Of a DNA stretch of 64,000 nucleotides, positions 62,201 to 64,000 are shown piece by piece. Location of the stretch: contig CM076959.1 in assembly GCA_039566865.1 (NCBI GenBank), positions 11,701,501 through 11,765,500 on the forward strand, read 5' to 3'. Each line of letters begins with the position of its first letter. Positions within the stretch are counted from its first letter, which is position 1. The stretch is from Aurelia coerulea (Eukaryota; Cnidaria; Scyphozoa; Semaeostomeae; Ulmaridae). Position numbers and translations under genes: made by a program. Under the pieces are notes generated by a model, which had not been told where the DNA came from, made no database searches, and was given only the letters and a program-made list of their open reading frames with translations.

Positions 62201-63635
62201 GGACTGCCTGTGATAGCCGAATCCCTATGCGATATTTTTGGCCTCTTTTTTGCTCCTGGTGTTTTTCCAGATTGTTTGAAAATTTCGTGGCCAACAGGAT
62301 TACAGCTCCATCCACAGGTGTATATTTTGCCATTTCTAGCCAAGCTGCTCGAAAATTTGGTTTATAATCACTACGCTTTTTTTTCAAAAACAAGTTTCTG
62401 TTTCCAAATCAATCTGCTTTCCGATTGTTACATCCTGTTGTTACCTGTCCGCTTGCAAGTACAAACGACTGGTGCGTAAATATGGATAAAGGAAAATACA
62501 CAGCAAATGCATTTATTGACCTTGAAAGCATTTGATACGGTGGATCATGAAATTATCCTCAAAAGCTAATTAGTTATGGTATTACACGTCGGTAACATTC
62601 TTTGTTCGATTCATACCTGAAAAATAGACAGCAATTCTGCAAAGTAAATGCTGCTCTTTCGCAAATAACTGATATCATTTGTGGAGTTCCTTAGTGCTCA
62701 TGCCTTGGTCCGCTGCTATTCTTTATCCGAATTGATGACCTTCCTTATTCTTCGGAATTGCAACGTGACTGTGTATGCAGACGACACCAGTTTTTCGTAT
62801 GCATTAAAAATATTGATGATCTTAACCACTTTATGAACGACGATTTGAATTGTTTAAAAGATTCGCTTTAGGGAAATAAACTATCCTTAAATGTAAGACT
62901 CACGTAGTAGTATTTGGATCCCGTCCAAACAATTTTAAGCTGTCAGCAAATTGTTTGGTCAATAGACAATTACGGAAGAGATCATGCATTGCGTTGTATA
63001 TGGAATCAGCTGCGATTCTATAGAAATTCAATCATCAAACGCAATGCATCTTAGTCAGATGCCTCCGATGCCATCTTCTTTTCCCGTAATCGTCTATTTG
63101 TGTAATATAATTTCTTTCGGCTACAACAGATTACTATTTCCTCCAAAATTCGAAATGCAATCATTCATGCCCTTATGTTTATCAAATGCATATTGTAAAG
63201 CATTGTGCGCATCGTAGTCATAAATAAGGGGGCCTTTGGAATAAGAACCCACCCTGGATGCAAGAAAAACAACACGTTCATGAGAAGAAAGTCACTCTTT
63301 TTTGTAGAAAATTTTGTTCTTCTTTAAGGAATTTTACCAACTCTCATGTCTCATGACGATATATGAACTATACGCAACTCATATGCTAAATAGCTGACAG
63401 CAAGGCTTTAATACTAGATGAAAGCAGTCAGCTCAGAACCAGACTCTTTCATTCAATTGCATAAATTGCACCCTGGTTCTTATCTGTAGAGATTTCCTTA
63501 TTGTTGCAGTGAATGGAGACACAGTGCATCGAAAAATATCAGCGTTGCGACCTGTAATGGGTCACAAATTGCTTTAGCAGTTGGCAAAGAGCTTTACTAT
63601 ATTGAAATTGATGGAGGGAGCCTTAATGAAGTGAG
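25937..63635 (+). CDS. DDB1: DNA damage-binding protein 1 (DDB1), N-terminal half (14 exons)
   Basis: Exons: 25937-26146, 32294-32404, 36291-36439, 39700-39775, 40385-40499, 42434-42531, 48819-48977, 51962-52045, 52835-52951, 53370-53472, 56116-56194, 58401-58509, 61320-61372 and 63510-63635. All borders are AG/GT and phases chain without a break; 1589 coding nt, about 530 residues. The protein is colinear with animal DDB1 (about 1140 residues) from the first codon, with very similar blocks ([45 protein letters not shown]). It covers beta-propeller A and part of propeller B. DDB1 links CUL4 to DCAF substrate receptors and forms UV-DDB with DDB2, mainly in the nucleus. The rest of propeller B, propeller C and the stop are beyond the right edge. 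No internal stops or frameshifts. Confidence 0.96.
26421..28001. mobile_element. Non-autonomous hAT element with 8-bp target duplication
   Basis: Starts CAGGGCTGGAAAA and ends TTTTTCCAGCCCTG. The 8-bp direct repeat ACAGACAT flanks it exactly (26413-26420 and 28002-28009). GCCTCCGACCGG follows each terminus internally in inverted form. No transposase frame in 1581 bp. Terminal sequence and 8-bp duplication are typical of the hAT superfamily. Confidence 0.88.
29252..29560 (-). mobile_element. Penelope-like RT palm fragment, frameshifted
   Basis: Minus strand. [17 protein letters not shown] in one frame shifts to [16 protein letters not shown] and then [26 protein letters not shown] and YVDD are RT palm motifs of Penelope-like elements. 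Confidence 0.7.
29560..30790. mobile_element. Arm of AAGAAACT foldback family, interrupted by a TIR element
   Basis: 29560-29797 and 30658-30790 match the arms of the element at 8109-8812 (GGCCAGTACTGGAAGTTTCT, GCGATCTGAGAGTTGAGTTT). The gap between them is filled by the element at 29798-30657. Confidence 0.6.
29798..30657. mobile_element. TIR element, TAACCCTATTACTACCGGG termini
   Basis: Left end TAACCCTATTACTACCGGG, right end CCCGGTAGTAATAGGGTTA: perfect 19-bp inverted repeats, 860 bp in all. No coding frame. It sits inside another repeat, so it is the younger insertion. Confidence 0.8.
30883..31547. mobile_element. Small hAT-like element with many ATTCG/CGAAT motifs
   Basis: Starts TAGGCCTGTGCACCG and ends CATTTGGACAGCCCTA. 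The 8-bp direct repeat CAGTGTAC flanks it (30875-30882 and 31548-31555). Both ends carry dense ATTCGG, CGAATA and ATTCGAATA motifs in both orientations. 665 bp, non-coding. Confidence 0.85.
31559..31861. mobile_element. Foldback element with dispersed ACAAGGCT repeats
   Basis: Terminal repeats CCTGTACAAAAATACAAG and CTTGTATTTTCGTACAGG. The interior has at least ten short ACAAGG or AAGGCT units at irregular spacing. No clear target duplication. Confidence 0.65.
31890..32164 (-). mobile_element. Penelope-like RT fragment (upstream RT region)
   Basis: Minus strand: [20 protein letters not shown] then [27 protein letters not shown]....RPI.S is the signature early in the RT domain of Penelope-like proteins. 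It lies upstream (on the minus strand) of the palm fragment at 29252-29560 and probably belongs to the same broken copy. Confidence 0.75.
32294..32404 (+). CDS. DDB1: DDB1 exon 2
   Basis: Acceptor tctttttcag, donor tcgaa|gtaatc; 37 codons, phase 0/0. Encodes [20 protein letters not shown] and a following loop, a strand pair of propeller A. Confidence 0.93.
32560..32910 (+). mobile_element. Decayed non-LTR reverse-transcriptase relic
   Basis: Frameshifted pieces on the plus strand: [15 protein letters not shown], [19 protein letters not shown] and VHADDTML. These match the order KAFD, WI.S.L, VPQGS.L.P.LF, ADD of RT. Many stops between them. Confidence 0.55.
33500..33790 (-). mobile_element. 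Non-LTR C-terminal fragment
   Basis: Minus strand [20 protein letters not shown] then [20 protein letters not shown]. Same family as the plus-strand fragment at 51181-51505 ([27 protein letters not shown]). Confidence 0.6.
34045..34210. mobile_element. Truncated copy of the GGAATTGAGTCCAT foldback MITE
   Basis: The right arm is nearly identical to 48360-48448 (TTTAGCACAATTGTGCGATA, then GCTCAGCTATTTA, ending AATTCCTT). The left arm is largely lost. It abuts the target duplication of the Penelope-like insertion. Confidence 0.7.
34315..34343 (-). ncRNA. Hammerhead-like core, left end of dimer
   Basis: Minus strand: CTGATGA (34343 to 34337), GGG/CCC stem, GAAA (34324 to 34321), then CGTTTAGTC. 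Confidence 0.45.
36057..36087 (+). ncRNA. Hammerhead-like core, right end of dimer
   Basis: CTGATGA at 36057-36063, GGG-loop-CCC, GAAA at 36076-36079, then CGTTTAGTC with a GTC triplet. Mirror of the minus-strand motif at 34315-34343. Confidence 0.45.
36291..36439 (+). CDS. DDB1: DDB1 exon 3
   Basis: Acceptor gttaattcag, donor attag|gtgaat; 149 nt, phase 0/2. Encodes [20 protein letters not shown] and [14 protein letters not shown], among the most conserved blocks of DDB1. Confidence 0.95.
36849..37464. mobile_element. Foldback MITE, CCGGGTGAGTC termini, TA target duplication
   Basis: Left CCGGGTGAGTC and right GACTCACCCGG, each flanked by TA. Inner inverted match CAATCCCC against GGGGATTG. 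In DDB1 intron 3. Confidence 0.75.
37874..37923. repeat. (TTAG)n microsatellite
   Basis: About 12 TTAG units in DDB1 intron 3. Confidence 0.95.
37924..39699 (+). other. DDB1 intron 3, distal part
   Basis: No gene or element was recognised. The only notable motif is a pair of TGACGTCA palindromes at 38763-38770 and 38774-38781. Confidence 0.5.
39700..39775 (+). CDS. DDB1: DDB1 exon 4
   Basis: Acceptor tatttatag, donor accag|gtatac; 76 nt, phase 2/0. Encodes [20 protein letters not shown] and VFIYQ. Confidence 0.93.
39803..39875 (+). repeat. tRNA-like sequence, possible SINE head or tRNA pseudogene
   Basis: TGGTTCAGTGG at 39812-39822 fits the Pol III A box, and GTTTCAATTTC at 39856-39866 is a poor B box. 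Cloverleaf pairing is not convincing and no acceptor stem was found. Confidence 0.3.
40385..40499 (+). CDS. DDB1: DDB1 exon 5
   Basis: Acceptor atatctgtag, donor ttctg|gtgagt; 115 nt, phase 0/1. Encodes [20 protein letters not shown] and [18 protein letters not shown]. Confidence 0.94.
40796..41963. mobile_element. Large foldback element, TTAAGGTAACTCTGC termini
   Basis: Arms of about 390 bp (40796-41180 and 41575-41963) are inverted near-copies: TTAAGGTAACTCTGCTTTCC against GCAGAGTTACCTTAA, and TCGAAAAGCGGTAAAAAGGA against its inverse. The spacer is about 390 bp with no coding frame. In DDB1 intron 5. Confidence 0.85.
42162..42326. mobile_element. Small MITE, CAGTAAAAAC termini, TA duplication
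   Basis: TACAGTAAAAACCCGCATAT on the left, GTTTTTACTGTA on the right, about 165 bp with TATAAGA/TCTTATA inner repeats. TA at both ends fits a mariner-type mechanism. Confidence 0.7.
42434..42531 (+). CDS. DDB1: DDB1 exon 6
   Basis: Acceptor ttcctttag, donor tcaag|gtaatg; 98 nt, phase 1/0. Encodes [20 protein letters not shown] and [12 protein letters not shown]. Confidence 0.94.
43570..44770 (+). repeat. Tandem repeat, unit about 205-225 bp, about 5.5 copies
   Basis: The CTTGAATCAT landmark recurs near 43784, 43991, 44214, 44419 and 44630. Each unit contains TACTGTTACAT, GGTGTAGTTTTTTTGAA, ACAGATAAATTTTCTGC and TATACCAGGAGATA. Alternate units are more alike, suggesting a two-unit period of about 430 bp. 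Confidence 0.9.
44985..45152 (+). mobile_element. R2-like element, 5' part of a split copy
   Basis: Plus-strand frame [37 protein letters not shown], then the knuckle start [10 protein letters not shown]. It stops at the 9-bp duplication GGGGGAAAC, where the 1.7-kb insertion begins. Confidence 0.8.
45153..46860. mobile_element. 1.7-kb TIR element inserted in R2-like copy, 9-bp target duplication
   Basis: GGGGGAAAC occurs at 45144-45152 and 46861-46869. The element starts acAACCTCGTTCCCA and ends TGGGTACGAGGTT (inverse AACCTCGTACCCA). Internal hairpins include GGGTATCTGTTG against CAACAGATACCC (about 45170-45222). No transposase frame. A 9-bp duplication would fit a MULE-type element, but the superfamily is uncertain. 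Confidence 0.75.
46283..46588 (+). repeat. Exact tandem duplication, 153-bp unit
   Basis: 46283-46435 and 46436-46588 appear identical (both start TTCGAATTCCTTTTTCG). Inside the 1.7-kb TIR element. Confidence 0.9.
46861..47410 (+). mobile_element. R2-like element, 3' part of the split copy
   Basis: Frame resumes with [36 protein letters not shown], then endonuclease residues [35 protein letters not shown], and the C-terminus [14 protein letters not shown] with stop at 47408-47410. This is the knuckle plus restriction-like endonuclease of R2-type elements. The frame is open up to the stop. A (ATAATG)n tail follows. Confidence 0.85.
47479..47640 (+). repeat. (ATA/ATG)n tail array
   Basis: Imperfect ATA units, then about 20 units of ATAATG. 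It follows the stop of the R2-like element by about 70 bp. Confidence 0.95.
47751..47880 (+). repeat. (ATA)n imperfect microsatellite
   Basis: ATA/AAT units with interruptions, separated from the previous array by about 110 bp. Confidence 0.9.
48174..48450. mobile_element. Near-perfect foldback MITE, AAGGAATTGAGTCCAT termini
   Basis: Arms of about 125 bp pair almost perfectly (GTCCATATAAATAGCTGAGC against GCTCAGCTATTTATATGGAC) around a short centre near 48305. TTA flanks each side, compatible with a 3-bp duplication. A truncated relative is at 34045-34210. Confidence 0.88.
48819..48977 (+). CDS. DDB1: DDB1 exon 7
   Basis: Acceptor tttttgtag, donor gccag|gtaacg; 53 codons, phase 0/0. Encodes [20 protein letters not shown] and [20 protein letters not shown]. 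Confidence 0.95.
49519..50135. mobile_element. Foldback MITE, CCGGGTGACCC termini, TA target duplication
   Basis: Left CCGGGTGACCCAGAAAAAAG, right TTTTTCCTGGGTCACCCGG, TA on both sides. Arms of about 200 bp are inverted (AACGTTGTTCTGTCGCTAAA against its inverse). In DDB1 intron 7. Confidence 0.85.
50960..51840 (+). mobile_element. Non-LTR C-terminal fragment with 3' UTR
   Basis: [20 protein letters not shown] and VAVFKSKLL, then in a shifted frame [38 protein letters not shown] and a tail ending HKTGRFD with stop near 51505. The C..................EHFLLHC pattern is a C-terminal motif of many non-LTR proteins. A 3' UTR with GGCCTCGGGGTAGACATTGC follows. Confidence 0.75.
51962..52045 (+). CDS. 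DDB1: DDB1 exon 8
   Basis: Acceptor ttttctgcag, donor tcaag|gtaaga; 28 codons, phase 0/0. Encodes [20 protein letters not shown] and LGDSQLVK. Confidence 0.95.
52835..52951 (+). CDS. DDB1: DDB1 exon 9
   Basis: Acceptor tctctcgtag, donor ggcag|gtaatt; 39 codons, phase 0/0. Encodes [20 protein letters not shown] and GQGQ, nearly invariant in animals. Confidence 0.96.
53167..53210 (+). repeat. (CAA)n microsatellite
   Basis: About 14 CAA units in DDB1 intron 9. Confidence 0.95.
53370..53472 (+). CDS. DDB1: DDB1 exon 10
   Basis: Acceptor gattttttag, donor atgg|gtaaga; 103 nt, phase 0/1. Encodes [20 protein letters not shown] and [14 protein letters not shown]. Confidence 0.95.
54257..54370 (+). 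repeat. Exact tandem duplication, 57-bp unit
   Basis: CAAGCGATTAATTCGGACGA begins both copies (54257 and 54314); each ends TTTTTCAACGG. In DDB1 intron 10. Confidence 0.9.
54506..55102. mobile_element. Foldback MITE, CCGGCTGTCAC / GGGACACCTGG termini
   Basis: TA flanks both ends. Arms of about 150 bp are inverted but diverged (CTTGATAGTTAACTTGAACG against GTTCAAGTTAACTATCGAGG). An older member of the CCGGGTG family, in DDB1 intron 10. Confidence 0.75.
55388..55600 (+). repeat. Tandem copies of a non-LTR 3' UTR segment
   Basis: GAAATGGCTTCGGGGTAGTC starts two adjacent copies of about 98 bp (55388 and 55486). The same sequence type occurs at 51673-51760 after a non-LTR frame, identifying it as that family's 3' UTR. 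Confidence 0.7.
56116..56194 (+). CDS. DDB1: DDB1 exon 11
   Basis: Acceptor ttaccag, donor acaag|gtactg; 79 nt, phase 1/2. Encodes [20 protein letters not shown] and FVGQT. The VDSITGPF loop differs from the vertebrate form; [12 protein letters not shown] is conserved. Confidence 0.94.
56430..57460. repeat. Two nested inverted-repeat units in DDB1 intron 11
   Basis: About 56430-56700 pairs with about 56770-56960, and about 56985-57140 with about 57280-57450. Shared motifs are GGCTTGAAAGAAACTTTA and CAAAGAAATAGGT in opposite orientation. Diverged copies of one foldback family; a related piece lies near 24040-24180. Confidence 0.6.
58401..58509 (+). CDS. DDB1: DDB1 exon 12
   Basis: Acceptor ctcattacag, donor tgcag|gttaga; 109 nt, phase 2/0. 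Encodes [20 protein letters not shown] and [13 protein letters not shown]. Confidence 0.94.
58785..59925. mobile_element. Penelope-like element with inverted 5' piece
   Basis: Minus-strand open frame (59786 to 58785): end of RT ([27 protein letters not shown]), a Cys motif ([12 protein letters not shown]), GIY-YIG ([20 protein letters not shown]), then [12 protein letters not shown]. The preceding RT motif [17 protein letters not shown] is found instead on the plus strand (about 59870-59915). The two pieces meet head-to-head at about 59815-59825. In DDB1 intron 12. Confidence 0.85.
59930..61319 (+). other. DDB1 intron 12, distal part
   Basis: No gene or element recognised. Just before exon 13, TTGGCAATTTTGTTTTTAGT is repeated about three times. 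Confidence 0.5.
61320..61372 (+). CDS. DDB1: DDB1 exon 13
   Basis: Acceptor aatcatttcag, donor ttaag|gtaacg; 53 nt, phase 0/2. Encodes [17 protein letters not shown]. Short and more variable, but the phase joins both neighbours. Confidence 0.9.
61908..62960 (+). mobile_element. Non-LTR reverse-transcriptase pseudogene
   Basis: Plus strand with many stops and shifts. [20 protein letters not shown], then remnants of the RT core: FIDLE..., [38 protein letters not shown] and a degraded YADDTS near 62775. Order and spacing fit CR1/L2-type RT. Located in DDB1 intron 13. Confidence 0.75.
63510..63635 (+). CDS. DDB1: DDB1 exon 14 (last in window)
   Basis: Acceptor attgttgcag, donor tgag|gtaagt; 126 nt, phase 2/2. 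Encodes [20 protein letters not shown] and [20 protein letters not shown]. Later exons lie beyond the window; 63636-64000 is intron with nothing recognised. Confidence 0.94.
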
Positions 63636-64000
63636 GTAAGTTAAAACATTGTCTTCTTCTCTTGCTTATTTTTTGCATTCTGCTGTTTGTGATTCTGAAC
63701 ATGACGGAAATGGACTAGAATTGTGGAACTAAGTTATGCTTTTTTGTAAAATATTTACGGACAAGTGATACGTATTTTGGGAGTTACCAAGTTGTATGAT
63801 TATGAATGTCCATGCATTGTACAGGTCACTTTGTAGTTGCAATTAGTTAAAAGAATTGGTACAGTAAAGTCGGTAACGAATATCTGCTGAATCTCACGAG
63901 CGTCGATAGGTAACAGGTCCAGGGCCAAGGCTCCGAAGGGGCCCGTAAAACTTCTTACCTAGATTGATTTTCGAAAAATCCAAGAACGACTTATTTTACG

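Noticed and set aside
506..63220. An exogenous or endogenous virus
   Set aside because: All reverse-transcriptase pieces carry non-LTR or Penelope-like features. I saw no capsid or envelope gene, no protease and no long terminal repeats.

Overview
This is eukaryotic DNA: an AT-rich, intron-rich and repeat-laden metazoan contig. The transposon mixture (Penelope-like elements with hammerhead-like motifs, R2-like and CR1/L2-like non-LTR elements, hAT elements and many foldback MITEs) and a TTAGGG-type telomere motif suggest an anthozoan cnidarian such as a coral or anemone. The species is inferred, not proven.

Two protein genes lie head-to-tail on the + strand. (1) The 3' part of an LRRC56-like ciliary gene (positions 1-23411) has ten exons in the window, all with GT-AG borders and compatible phases. 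They encode the LRR end cap, an Arg/Pro/Ser heptad-repeat region and a conserved block ending in VLCGNP. (2) After about 2.5 kb, DDB1 starts with ATG 25937. Fourteen exons up to 63635 encode about 530 residues, colinear with roughly the first 530 of about 1140 residues of animal DDB1 (propeller A and part of propeller B). The gene runs off the right edge. LRRC56 acts in outer dynein arm assembly and transport. DDB1 is the adaptor of CUL4 ubiquitin ligases and a subunit of UV-DDB. No functional link between the two is implied.

Almost everything else is intronic mobile DNA. LRRC56 intron 2 (4218-16274) is a nest of R2-like, CR1/L2-like and Penelope-like fragments separated by (ATT)n arrays. Its later introns hold a CCGGGTG foldback element, a TIR element carrying telomere-like repeats and a TIR foldback. 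A further MITE lies about 215 bp upstream of the DDB1 start codon. DDB1 introns hold two hAT elements with perfect 8-bp target duplications, a head-to-head Penelope-like dimer with a 14-bp target duplication, three more CCGGGTG foldbacks, a roughly 210-bp tandem array, and an R2-like copy split by a 1.7-kb TIR element with a 9-bp duplication.

I found no unambiguous new gene system. The most interesting structural signals are the repeated head-to-head arrangement of Penelope-like 3' ends bearing hammerhead-like cores, several retroelement copies with inverted pieces, and the TIR element that carries telomere-like repeats. All identifications come from reading the sequence and from remembered family features. 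No database search was run.
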